From contig NZ_MSTQ01000008.1 in NCBI RefSeq assembly GCF_001945365.1, positions 186,001 to 250,000 of the forward strand: a DNA stretch of 64,000 nucleotides, in the 5' to 3' direction. The translations under genes and the position numbers were made by a program. Numbering within the stretch: the stretch's first letter is position 1; each line of letters opens with the position of its first letter. Below are positions 9,530-16,892 of this stretch, piece by piece. A model generated the notes under the pieces. The model worked only from the letters and a program-made list of their open reading frames with translations, had not been told where the DNA came from and ran no database searches. The stretch comes from Pseudomonas reinekei. GTDB lineage: Bacteria > Pseudomonadota > Gammaproteobacteria > Pseudomonadales > Pseudomonadaceae.

Positions 9530-10256
9530 ATCGTTGTCACCTCACCTTTGGCTTGAGCGCCAACCGCTCAAGCCTGGGGAACAGTTGTTTGCCGTTTTCA
9601 GTAACACCAGCTCCGCTGAACCCTTCAAGGCCTGGCAACGCTACGGCCCGGCTCAGGCTCCGTGTCCTATCTGGGCGAATACCGTTTACGCCGAGTGGGA
9701 GTCGGTCATGCCCTATGTCGCGGTTGTCGATCCCGGCAGTGAGTTTATGGCGTGGGCCGCCTGCACCGAGTCGCGCGATTGGGGTTGGCTGGCAGTTTCT
9801 TCTGCAAGTCCGGCGGCGCTGATCGAGCATTTGTGCAGTCTGACGCAAGTGTTGATGCCCAATGGTAGTTCGGCGTTCTTTCGGTTCTGGGACGGGCGAT
9901 TTCTGTTGCCGATTCTGCAGTCTGCCGAAATCGATGCAGCGGAATTGATGCCGCTGATCGAGCGCTGCCTGGTCAATGGTCAGCCGCTGGAAATTGGCGG
10001 TGGCTCGCTGAAAGCCTCCAGGGATTTTCCTTGGTGGGAAGTCCCCGAAGCGCTGCTGCGAGTGCTCGCTGCTGAGTCTGCAGCACCGTTGATCAACAAT
10101 CTGCTGAAGTGGTTGAGCGAGGACCGCCCGGATTTGTTCGACGCGTTTTCCGAGGCTGTTTTGCACCACAAAATCGCGGTGTTTCTGCAAACCCCAGGCC
10201 TGCCTGACGCATCCAGGACGGCGTTGGTGGATTACCTGTTTGCAGAGCTGAATTGA
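9519..10256 (+). CDS. DUF4123 family T6SS effector adaptor (Tap/TEC type)
   Basis: DUF4123 proteins load a cognate effector onto VgrG before firing. The 245-residue frame starts at GTG 9519, supported by the ribosome binding site AAGGAGGG at 9506-9513, and overlaps the vgrG stop by 11 bases, so the two are translationally coupled. N-terminal FAVFSNTSSAEPFKAW, PYVAVVDPGSEFMAW and the central segment SSAFFRFWDGRFLLPIL (near residues 130-146) match the family pattern of an early domain ending in a FRFYDPRVL-like motif. The gene ends TGA at 10254-10256; the next codons stay open in the same frame into the Rhs fragment. The assignment is by family features and position between vgrG and an Rhs effector. 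Confidence 0.88.
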   Translation: MPPESLSPHLWLERQPLKPGEQLFAVFSNTSSAEPFKAWQRYGPAQAPCPIWANTVYAEWESVMPYVAVVDPGSEFMAWAACTESRDWGWLAVSSASPAALIEHLCSLTQVLMPNGSSAFFRFWDGRFLLPILQSAEIDAAELMPLIERCLVNGQPLEIGGGSLKASRDFPWWEVPEALLRVLAAESAAPLINNLLKWLSEDRPDLFDAFSEAVLHHKIAVFLQTPGLPDASRTALVDYLFAELN

Positions 10257-10274
10257 TGGACTGCATCGCCCGCA

Positions 10275-11048
10275 TTGAGCTCGAGCTCGACAGCTTCCCG
10301 CCCGAAACACGCCTGTCCGTTCTACTACCACCTCGACCACCTCGGCACCCCGCAGGAACTGACCGACTACAGCGGGGAGATCGTCTGGTCGGCGAGGTAC
10401 ACCGGCTACGGCAAAGTCAGCCAAATCACCCACGGCGGCGGTGAACAGCTTGAGCAGCCGCTGCGTTTCCAGGGCCAGTACTTCGACGCCGAAAGCGGGC
10501 TGCACTACAACCGCCATCGCTATTACCACCCGGATACCGGGCGCTACCTGACGCCGGATCCGGTGAAGCTGGCGGGTGGGTTGAACGCGTATCGGTACAC
10601 GCCGAATCCGACGGGGTGGGTGGATCCGTTGGGGTTGAGCGGGAATTGTCCGGGAGGCGATGGTTGCAAGAGCCCGTCAATGGAGGATCAGGAGCCCTCG
10701 AAAAAGACAGTGGCAATTGAAGGAGAACCTCAAATTCCAAGTGCGGGGTATCACAAAGAGGTTTTTGCAGACAAACCAGTCAAACCACAGGAGGCGACCA
10801 GTAAATGGGAAGAGTTTTTGGGTGAAGGACCATATACAAACAAACACCCTCGGACGAGTACCCCGGATCCTGACCGCCTGGTTTCAGCTGATGGGACCAG
10901 AAGCATCCGCTATGGGGCTCATGAAATGGGTGGCAACCCGAGTAAGCACCATTACCACGAGGAAAGGTGGATGCTTGAATTGAAAGGGAATGTTATGAAC
11001 GTAGAAAATACCGTTGTACGTGTTCCATTGGCGAAGAAAAAACAATGA
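10275..11048 (+). CDS. Truncated Rhs effector: C-terminal core end plus toxin domain
   Basis: Only the tip of an Rhs protein remains: 257 residues from a TTG at 10275 against well over 1000 in complete Rhs effectors. Residues 16-120 are the end of the Rhs core (FYYHLDHLGTPQELTD, RFQGQYFDAESGLHYNRHRY, GRYLTPDP) closing with the cleavage-site motif DPLGLSG. Residues from about 122 are a variable toxin domain of unknown activity with a histidine-rich segment near 209-232 (SIRYGAHEM, then KHHYHEERW). This could be a metal-dependent nuclease, but that is inference. The frame continues upstream without a stop to the adaptor's TGA at 10254. There is no good ribosome binding site at the TTG, so its start is uncertain. 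Base composition turns AT-rich after about 10680. It overlaps the next gene by ATGA. Confidence 0.75.
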   Translation: MSSSSTASRPKHACPFYYHLDHLGTPQELTDYSGEIVWSARYTGYGKVSQITHGGGEQLEQPLRFQGQYFDAESGLHYNRHRYYHPDTGRYLTPDPVKLAGGLNAYRYTPNPTGWVDPLGLSGNCPGGDGCKSPSMEDQEPSKKTVAIEGEPQIPSAGYHKEVFADKPVKPQEATSKWEEFLGEGPYTNKHPRTSTPDPDRLVSADGTRSIRYGAHEMGGNPSKHHYHEERWMLELKGNVMNVENTVVRVPLAKKKQ

Positions 11049-11428
11049 AAGTGACTATAGATAATGTGGCTCACATTGCTGAAGAGATCCTTGTGACATT
11101 TTCTACTGACATTGGTAAAGCAGCCGCCATTTGGAATGGTGTGCAACCGAAAATAGGTGAAATTCATGATGTTGAGCTGGAAATCGAACAAAGCGTTTTT
11201 TGGGGGAGAAGTGCGCATCGGGCATCAAATGACGACTGCTTCATTGGTTTCGTGGATGGCTTGATAAAATTGACGGGGAATATGGTCTCAGTCGATGCAG
11301 AAGGAATGATGGCTTTTGAGGTGGCTGGTTCAGTGATCCTTGTTGAGATAATTGGGTTTGCGGGAAACATTCCGATGGTTGTTGATTTATATGTTGAAAG
11401 AGTCGATTTTTTTCCAACTGGTATTTGA
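11045..11428 (+). CDS. Putative immunity protein to the adjacent Rhs toxin
   Basis: A 127-residue acidic protein starting MKVTIDNVAHIAEEILVTF; I do not recognise a family. It begins inside the Rhs toxin stop codon (ATGA overlap), the standard position for the immunity gene of a polymorphic toxin. No signal peptide or membrane segment is evident, apart from a moderately hydrophobic stretch near residues 95-118 (EVAGSVILVEIIGFAGNIPMV), so a cytoplasmic immunity role is likely. The region is AT-rich: 22 of 60 bases in 11041-11100 are G or C, far below the flanking genes, which suggests horizontal acquisition together with the toxin. Function is inferred from position only. Confidence 0.65.
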   Translation: MKVTIDNVAHIAEEILVTFSTDIGKAAAIWNGVQPKIGEIHDVELEIEQSVFWGRSAHRASNDDCFIGFVDGLIKLTGNMVSVDAEGMMAFEVAGSVILVEIIGFAGNIPMVVDLYVERVDFFPTGI

Positions 11429-11564
11429 GCAAAACATCCTGACGGATGTACGAAATTTCCGGGCAAAGCCTTCGGAAGTTTCCTTCAAAACGTAGCGGCT
11501 TTCATGAGCTGGTGCAGCGCAGAACTCATCGATAGTCTTTTGCCTGTCACTGAAGTTGAGTGGC

Positions 11565-11594
11565 AGGGTGTGGAAGCCTTCTATAGTTAGGTGC
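11565..11594 (+). promoter_or_regulatory. Upstream sequence complementary to both antisense segments of the C4-like RNA
   Basis: AGGGTGTGGAAG at 11565-11576 is the exact reverse complement of CTTCCACACCCT in the RNA element (11688-11699). GTTAGGTGC at 11586-11594 pairs with GTGCCTAAC (11671-11679) with two wobbles. A small hairpin, GGCGT/ACGCC, follows at 11611-11625. The rest of 11429-11560 shows nothing recognisable. Confidence 0.5.
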
Positions 11595-11635
11595 ATCAGT
11601 TTTACCATTCGGCGTCTTTTACGCCTGTGTTTTAT

Positions 11636-11714
11636 GGTGGCTGTGCGCGGGGCGCTTTCGAGTGCGCCGGGTGCCTAACGTCCCGGTCTTCCACACCCTC
11701 GTACGGCCGCCACC
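11636..11714 (+). ncRNA. C4-like antisense RNA element
   Basis: The sequence folds as a closed three-way structure. Outer stem GGTGGC (11636-11641) pairs with GCCACC (11709-11714), extended by TGTGCG with CGTACG after a 3-base bulge. The first inner hairpin is GGCGC (11651-11655) with GCGCC (11664-11668). The second is CCGGG (11667-11671) with CCCGG (11682-11686), whose loop shows CCTAACG. The single-stranded joint carries CTTCCAC. The motif of GGTCTTCCACACC plus a closing GCCACC, and the two-hairpin layout, resemble the C4 antisense RNA known from phages P1/P7 and seen in many bacterial genomes. It lies on the + strand, upstream of a small gene. The family assignment is from memory; the folding and complementarity are direct. 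Confidence 0.7.
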
Positions 11715-11720
11715 TATTGC

Positions 11721-11762
11721 GTGGAAGCGAAGGGTAACGGCTCCAGTCCATACGTTAGGAAG
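11721..11762 (+). promoter_or_regulatory. Downstream target sites of the C4-like RNA, covering a ribosome binding site
   Basis: GTGGAAG at 11721-11727 is complementary to CTTCCAC (11688-11694). ACGTTAGG at 11752-11759 is complementary to CCTAACGT (11674-11681). The second site runs into AGGAAG (11757-11762), the probable ribosome binding site of the ATG at 11770, so pairing would block translation. This matches the a'/b' target layout known for C4. Confidence 0.55.
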
Positions 11763-11769
11763 TAAAAAA

Positions 11770-12094
11770 ATGACAAAACTTCATCCCGATCCACCCTACG
11801 AAAAACCGATCCCCCATCCCGAAAACCGTTTCATGGCCCTCACCAGCAATTGCGACGACATGCCGACCCTGTTCGTCGACACTCACGCGCCGCTCGACGT
11901 TTTTGTACGACGCTGCCAGCTACCGCATTCAAGCCGTCACCCAAGTGCTTGAGAACCTTTCCATGCGTGGCTCAATCGAGTGTGAGTCGTTCATCCTCAG
12001 CGACTTTGCCTTGCTCTGCGCCATTCCGTTGCGCGATGGCTGTGATGTGCTGGATGTGCTCGGACGGCGGTTGCGGGCGCGACCTTCGCCTTAA
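11770..12094 (+). pseudogene. Small Pseudomonas protein gene with a frameshift in a T5 run
   Basis: Translation from ATG 11770 gives MTKLHPDPPYEKPIPHPENR and continues to THAPLDVF, then changes to an unrelated frame after TTTTT at 11900-11904. Removing one T restores THAPLDVLYDAASYRIQAVTQ and a further continuous frame ending RLRARPSP at 12094, about 107 residues in all. I read this as a one-base insertion. The restored protein resembles the short hypothetical proteins (DUF3077/DUF6124 type) that often follow C4-like leaders in Pseudomonas; function is unknown. A sequencing error in the homopolymer is an alternative. It ends just before a REP element. Confidence 0.6.
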
Positions 12095-12108
12095 AGTTGC
12101 ACGGCTTT

Positions 12109-12240
12109 TGTGGCGAGGGAGCTTGCTCCCGTCCGGCTGCGCAGCAGTCGTAAACTTGGGATTAAGGTGTGTCAGGCGGTTCCGGTTTGCAGGCTTGGGG
12201 CCGCTTCGCAGCCCACCGGGAGCAAGCTCCCTCGCCACAG
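12109..12240. repeat. REPIN: inverted REP pair (GTGGCGAGGGAGC type)
   Basis: Left arm TGTGGCGAGGGAGCTTGCTC at 12110 onward and right arm GGGAGCAAGCTCCCTCGCCA ending at 12240 are inverted copies, with about 80 bases between them. This is a different REP class from the one at 1300. It closes the accessory block just before rlmJ. Confidence 0.8.
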
Positions 12241-12341
12241 GTTTTATGTCCGGCTGGCCAAACGTGCCCAGCCGCTCAGCCGTGAACCCCTGACTTGCCG
12301 GCCGGTAAAAGGTAAACTTCCCGGCCTTCGCAGGAGCAGCC

Positions 12342-13178
12342 ATGAATTATCGTCACGCCTTCCATGCCGGCAATCACGCCGATGTGTTCAAACACCTGAC
12401 CTTGACCCGCCTCATCGCCCTGATGTCGCGCAAGGAGCAGCCGTTTGCCTATCTCGATACTCACGCCGGTATTGGTCTGTATGACCTGCAGGGTGATCAG
12501 GCCAGCCGTACCGGTGAGTATCTGGAAGGCATCGCGCGTTTGTGGGATCAGCCGGATCTGCCGATCCTGACCGCGGACTACATGCAGGTGCTGCACGAGA
12601 TGAACCCGGATGGGCAATTGCGCTATTACCCGGGTTCTCCGGAATTGGCGCGGCGCCTGACGCGTAAGCAGGACCGCGTGTTGCTCAATGAAAAGCATCC
12701 GGAAGACGGCCTGCTGCTCAAGGACAACATGGCCGGTGATCGTCGCGTGAAGGTGCACCTGGGCGAAGGTTGGCATGTGTCGCGTGCCTTGCTGCCGGTG
12801 CCGGAGAAGCGTGCGGTGATGTTGATCGACCCGCCGTTCGAAAAACTCGACGAAATGCAGCGTTGCGCGGCGTCTCTGAAAGAGGCGATTGGCCGCATGC
12901 GTCAAACCGTGGCGGCGATCTGGTATCCGGTAAAGGATCAGCGCGCCTTGCGTCGTTTCTATCAGGACCTGGCCGGCACCGGCGCCCCGAAGTTGTTGCG
13001 TGTGGAGTTGCTGGTGCATCCGCTGGATACGCCGAACACCCTGAATGGCTCCGGGCTGGCAATCGCCAATCCGCCGTGGGGTCTGGAAGAAGAATTGCGT
13101 GAGCTGCTGCCGTGGTTGTCCCAGAAGCTGGGACAGACTCAGGGTGGGTGGCAGATGGATTGGTTGATTGCCGAATAA
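12342..13178 (+). CDS. rlmJ: RlmJ: 23S rRNA (adenine-2030-N6)-methyltransferase
   Basis: S-adenosylmethionine-dependent methylation of A2030 in 23S rRNA. The 278-residue length is normal for the family. It begins MNYRHAFHAGNHADVFKHLT, the hallmark of RlmJ; the SAM-binding start YLDTHAGIGLYDL lies near residues 36-48, and the catalytic DPPF motif (MLIDPPFEKLDE) near 163-174. AGGAG eight bases before the ATG supports the start. It converges on msrA across a short palindrome. Confidence 0.96.
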   Translation: MNYRHAFHAGNHADVFKHLTLTRLIALMSRKEQPFAYLDTHAGIGLYDLQGDQASRTGEYLEGIARLWDQPDLPILTADYMQVLHEMNPDGQLRYYPGSPELARRLTRKQDRVLLNEKHPEDGLLLKDNMAGDRRVKVHLGEGWHVSRALLPVPEKRAVMLIDPPFEKLDEMQRCAASLKEAIGRMRQTVAAIWYPVKDQRALRRFYQDLAGTGAPKLLRVELLVHPLDTPNTLNGSGLAIANPPWGLEEELRELLPWLSQKLGQTQGGWQMDWLIAE

Positions 13179-13182
13179 CATA

Positions 13183-13210
13183 TGGTGAGGGAGCAAGCTC
13201 CCTCACCACA
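13183..13210. repeat. Single REP-like palindrome between convergent genes
   Basis: TGGTGAGGGAGC is followed at once by its inverse GCTCCCTCACCA with an AA loop. It lies between the 3' ends of rlmJ and msrA, and could stop transcription from both sides, although neither side has a long T run. Confidence 0.7.
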
Positions 13211-13224
13211 GAGGTAATGCTGAA

Positions 13225-13872
13225 TCAGATCGGGCAGGTCACGCCTGTACCGCCAATACCGCAATAACCTTCCGGATTCTTGGCCAGGTATTGCTGGTGA
13301 TACGCCTCGGCGTAGTAGAAGGTCGGGGCTTCGTCGATTTCGGTGGTGATGATGCCCTTGCCGGCCTTGGTCAGTTCAACCTGGAACACCTGCGCGCTCT
13401 TCTTCGCCGCTTCCAGTTGTTCCGGTTTTGTGGCGTAGATCACCGAACGATACTGGGTGCCAATATCGTTGCCCTGGCGCATGCCTTGCGTCGGGTTGTG
13501 CAGTTCCCAGAACATCTTCAACAGCTCTTCGTAGCTGACTTTCTCCGGCTCATAAACCACCAGTACTACCTCGGTGTGGCCGGTCAGGCCCGAGCAGACT
13601 TCTTCGTAGGTCGGGTTGGGTGTGTAGCCGCCGGCGTAGCCCACCGCGGTGCTGTACACGCCTTCACGTTGCCAGAAGCGGCGTTCCGCGCCCCAGAAGC
13701 AGCCCAGGCCGAAGATGGCGAATTCGACGTTGCCGGGGAACGGGCCGAGCAATGGGTTTTTGTTGACGAAATGTTCGTCCGGAACCTTGATCGGGGTTTC
13801 GCGGCCAGGCAGAGCTTGTTCTTTGGTAGGGAGCACGTTTTTGTTCACCAGAATTTCCGAGCGCAGAACCAT
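13225..13872 (-). CDS. msrA: MsrA: peptide methionine (S)-S-oxide reductase
   Basis: Reduces the S form of methionine sulfoxide in proteins, repairing oxidative damage. 215 residues. The catalytic motif [11 protein letters not shown] is near residues 58-68, with [13 protein letters not shown] and [19 protein letters not shown] downstream, and the C-terminal [10 protein letters not shown]. Two ATGs are adjacent at 13875 and 13872; I chose 13872 because the family begins [12 protein letters not shown] and GAGAGGA is then seven bases upstream. Next to rlmJ and dipA, as in PAO1. Confidence 0.96.
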   Translation of the reverse strand: MVLRSEILVNKNVLPTKEQALPGRETPIKVPDEHFVNKNPLLGPFPGNVEFAIFGLGCFWGAERRFWQREGVYSTAVGYAGGYTPNPTYEEVCSGLTGHTEVVLVVYEPEKVSYEELLKMFWELHNPTQGMRQGNDIGTQYRSVIYATKPEQLEAAKKSAQVFQVELTKAGKGIITTEIDEAPTFYYAEAYHQQYLAKNPEGYCGIGGTGVTCPI

Positions 13873-13934
13873 CATCAGTCCTCTCAGTCGTTGGAATGTT
13901 TAGGGATGCAGTTTGCCCGAGTGTTGGCTCGCTG

Positions 13935-16628
13935 TCAGGCGATTGGGCCACGGGGGTAGCGCTTGAGCTTTTCAATCAGCTCGGCGCCGGGGATCGGCTG
14001 GTCGAACAGGTAGCCCTGGCCTACGTCACAGCGGTGGCGACGCAGGAACGCCAGTTGTGCTGCCGTCTCGATGCCTTCCGCCACGACTTTGAGCTTCAGG
14101 TTGTGCGCCATGGCGATCACCGCGGAGGTGATTTCCATGTCGTCCTGATTGTCCGGGATTTCGTGGATGAAGCTTCGATCGATCTTGATGATGTCGATGG
14201 GGAATTTTTTCAGGTAACTGAGCGACGAGTAACCGGTACCGAAGTCGTCCATCGCCAGGGTCAGGCCCAGGCGCTTGAGTTGGTCGAGTTGCAAGTGGGT
14301 GTCTTCGGTGGCTTCAAGCAGCAAGCCTTCGGTCAGTTCCAGTTCCAGCAGGTGCGCCGGCAGTGCTTCTTCCTTGAGGATATTGGCGATGGAGGCCACC
14401 AGGTCCGGGTCGGAAAACTGCTTGGGTGACAGGTTGATCGCTACCTGAAGATCGCCCAGTCCGGCGGCGCTCAGCGTTTTGCTCATGCGGCAGGCCTGAC
14501 GGGCGATCCATTTGCCGATCGGGATGATCAGGCCGGTTTCTTCCGCGACGCTGATGAACTGGTCCGGGCGGATCATGCCTTTTTCCGGATGGTCCCAGCG
14601 CAGCAGCGCTTCCATGCCCAGCAGGCGACCGCTGCGCAGGCACAGCTTGGGCTGATAGAACACGTCCAGCTCGTTCTGGGTCAAGGCGCGACGCAGGTTG
14701 TTCTCGACGAACAGCTTGTAACTGGCTTCGGCGTTCAAGGCTTCGGTGAATACCTGCACCTGATGCTTGCCGTTGGCCTTGGCCTTGTGCAGCGCCAACC
14801 CGGCGTTACGCATCAGGGTCTGCGGATCGCGACCGTGCAGCGGGGCGCAGGCCAGGCCGACGGAGCCGGTCACGCTGATCAACTGATTGTCGACGAACAT
14901 CGGTTTGTCGAGGGTCGTCAACAATTGGCTGGCGATCTGCTGGCCGGTTTCAAGATTGGTGTTGTCCAGCAGCACGGCAAACTCGTTGCTGGCGAACCGC
15001 GCCAGGCTGCCGCTCGGGCTGAGGCTGTTGCGCAAGCGCCGGGCCAGGCTGATCAGCAGCTTGTCGCCGGTTTGGTGGCCTAGGCTGTCGTTGATCCGCT
15101 TGAAGTTGTCGATGTCTACCAGTAGCAGGCTGATGGGCGCATCGCTGTCGCGGGCGAAGCGCTCGTCGAGGTTGCGGATGAACGCCGGACGGTTACCGAG
15201 GTTGGTCAGGTTGTCGGTGTAGGCCAGGCGTTCGATGCGTTGCTGAGCGAGCTTGGTCTGGGTGATGTCTTCGTAAATGCCGATGTAGTGGGTCAGCTCG
15301 CGGTTGTCGCCGTAAACCTTGGAGATCGACAGCTGGCCCCAGTAGGGTTCGAGGTTTTTGCGGCGGCTTTTGAATTCACCCTGCCAGCTGTTGCTCTTGG
15401 CCAGTGCTGACGGCGCGTCGAACAACAGTTCGCTGAGGTTTTCCAGGGCTGGCAGTTCCGACAGGCGTTGGCCGTGGACTTCTTCGGTGCTGTACTGGGT
15501 GATCGCGGTAAAGCTCGGGTTGACGTACTCCACCACGCCGTCGCAGTTGACCAGCAAAAAGGCGTTGGCGCTTTGTTCCACCGCGCGCTGGAACAAGTGC
15601 AGGGCGCTGGTGGCGGTGCGTCGGTTGTGATTGTTGATGACCTGGGCGAACTGATCCGCCAGTTCGCCGGCGAACGCGATTTCATCCGACTGCCAGGCGC
15701 GGGTTGCACCGGTTTGCTCCAGGCACAATACGCCGACCACTTGGCCGTCGACGCGGATACTGGCGTCGAGCATCGCGTTGACATCGCGCGGGCGCAGGCT
15801 CTCGGCCATTTCCCGGGTGCGCGGGTCGCGCATCGCGTTGTGCGCGTCGATGGCGCGGCCGGTGTGCAAAGCGTCGAGATAGTCGGGGAACACGCTGACG
15901 TCGATCGGTTCCGGCAGCAGGTATTCCTGGGTTGAACGGTGATAGGCCGAGATCGGCACCAGCTGCGAGCCTTCCAGGTGCCACAGGCTGGCGCAGTCGA
16001 TTTCGTAAATGTCGCAGGCACTGCGAGTGATCAGTTCGGCAGCTTCTTGCAGGGAGTTGTTGCTGCTGTAGCGCTGGCGGGTCAGCAGCAGGATCAGGTC
16101 CTGCTGGGCGCGGACGCGGTCCAGGTGCAGCAGTTGTTCCTGTTGTGCACGCTGGTTGAGCTCCAGGGCGATCTGCAGGCGCGAGTTCTGGCTTTCCAGG
16201 TCAAGGGCCGGCAGCAATGGGTCATCATCGAACAGGCCGTCGATCACCAACAGGTAACCACGCAGCAGGTGTCGATTGTGTTGTTTGTAGGCTTCACCCA
16301 GCTCCAGCAGGCTCAGGGAGCCTGAAGCCGTGTGCAGGGTATAGCGGATCAGGTAATGGGTGCTTTCGCTCAGTTGCTGCTGGACGGCGTCATGCAGCTG
16401 ATAGCGTGCCTCCGGTTCCATCAGGCTGGCGTAGGGCGAGCCGACTAGAGCGCAGAGCTCCACGGCCGGCAGGCCGAACTGGCGTTCGCAATTGGGATCA
16501 AGAAACAGCAGCGCCCAGCTAGGTTCATTCAGCCGTTCGAAACGCAGCATGCCGAGCCGCGAGGGCACAGGCAACTGCGTCACTACCTCGGCCACCATAC
16601 GGCTGGCGGCATCGGGTTGGCTCTTCAT
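13935..16628 (-). CDS. dipA: DipA-like c-di-GMP phosphodiesterase (PAS-GAF-PAS-GGDEF-EAL)
   Basis: Hydrolyses cyclic di-GMP; the P. aeruginosa homologue DipA promotes biofilm dispersion. The 897-residue order is an N-terminal PAS-like region (residues about 20-130), a GAF domain (about 190-340), PAS (about 350-470, with EDITQTKLAQQ at its end), GGDEF (about 480-635) and EAL (about 650-890). The GGDEF signature is degenerate, reading ASNEF in SLARFASNEFAVLL, so cyclase activity is unlikely. The EAL residues look intact: MEALLRW, ELTEGLLLE, MDDFGTGYSSLSYLK and VAEGIET. I chose ATG 16628 because it starts the conserved MKSQPDAASRMVAEVV; there is no clear ribosome binding site before it, and the frame remains open 39 codons upstream. 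Identity rests on domain order and location by msrA. Confidence 0.88.
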   Translation of the reverse strand: MKSQPDAASRMVAEVVTQLPVPSRLGMLRFERLNEPSWALLFLDPNCERQFGLPAVELCALVGSPYASLMEPEARYQLHDAVQQQLSESTHYLIRYTLHTASGSLSLLELGEAYKQHNRHLLRGYLLVIDGLFDDDPLLPALDLESQNSRLQIALELNQRAQQEQLLHLDRVRAQQDLILLLTRQRYSSNNSLQEAAELITRSACDIYEIDCASLWHLEGSQLVPISAYHRSTQEYLLPEPIDVSVFPDYLDALHTGRAIDAHNAMRDPRTREMAESLRPRDVNAMLDASIRVDGQVVGVLCLEQTGATRAWQSDEIAFAGELADQFAQVINNHNRRTATSALHLFQRAVEQSANAFLLVNCDGVVEYVNPSFTAITQYSTEEVHGQRLSELPALENLSELLFDAPSALAKSNSWQGEFKSRRKNLEPYWGQLSISKVYGDNRELTHYIGIYEDITQTKLAQQRIERLAYTDNLTNLGNRPAFIRNLDERFARDSDAPISLLLVDIDNFKRINDSLGHQTGDKLLISLARRLRNSLSPSGSLARFASNEFAVLLDNTNLETGQQIASQLLTTLDKPMFVDNQLISVTGSVGLACAPLHGRDPQTLMRNAGLALHKAKANGKHQVQVFTEALNAEASYKLFVENNLRRALTQNELDVFYQPKLCLRSGRLLGMEALLRWDHPEKGMIRPDQFISVAEETGLIIPIGKWIARQACRMSKTLSAAGLGDLQVAINLSPKQFSDPDLVASIANILKEEALPAHLLELELTEGLLLEATEDTHLQLDQLKRLGLTLAMDDFGTGYSSLSYLKKFPIDIIKIDRSFIHEIPDNQDDMEITSAVIAMAHNLKLKVVAEGIETAAQLAFLRRHRCDVGQGYLFDQPIPGAELIEKLKRYPRGPIA

Positions 16629-16812
16629 ATGGAGGGAAACTCGCTTCGAATTTGCTGAACGCGCCGGGGCTCTCGCCCTCTTTACTGTTGCCTGCGGCAA
16701 GGTTGCATCATTGCGACACCGACTGACAAGAGACATGAAGGCCAAGTGCTATAAGAATGTGTCGGCCGGAGCGAAGATTTCTTCAATTGAGGTCAAAAGT
16801 AATGCAATTGGG

Positions 16813-16891
16813 CGCAAAGATCGCAGCCTTCGGCTACTCCGGGTGAGCGCCATCCCAATGAAGGAACGGCCGCAGGTTGCGATCGTTTGCG
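16813..16891. repeat. Palindromic repeat with GATCGCAGCC arms
   Basis: CGCAAAGATCGCAGCCT at the left and AGGTTGCGATCGTTTGCG at the right form an imperfect inverted repeat. A related element is at 45721-45770. It belongs to a second intergenic palindrome family, separate from the REPs, and lies between the 5' end of dipA and the 3' end of the PhoD-like gene. The remaining bases of 16629-16812 show nothing recognisable. Confidence 0.6.
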
Positions 16892-16892
16892 T

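Noticed and set aside
10256-10444. ATG-started frame right after the adaptor (MDCIARIELELDSF)
   Set aside because: The good TGATG coupling suggests it was the start of the original effector gene, but after about 19 residues it becomes the shadow of the Rhs core and stops. Mentioned only as a remnant.
9537-10529. 330-codon minus-strand frame opposite the DUF4123 gene
   Set aside because: No similarity to a known protein; the plus strand has coupled vgrG and adaptor genes.
11387-11608. 73-codon minus-strand frame after the immunity gene
   Set aside because: It runs through the complementary target sites of the C4-like RNA, has no ribosome binding site and no protein similarity.
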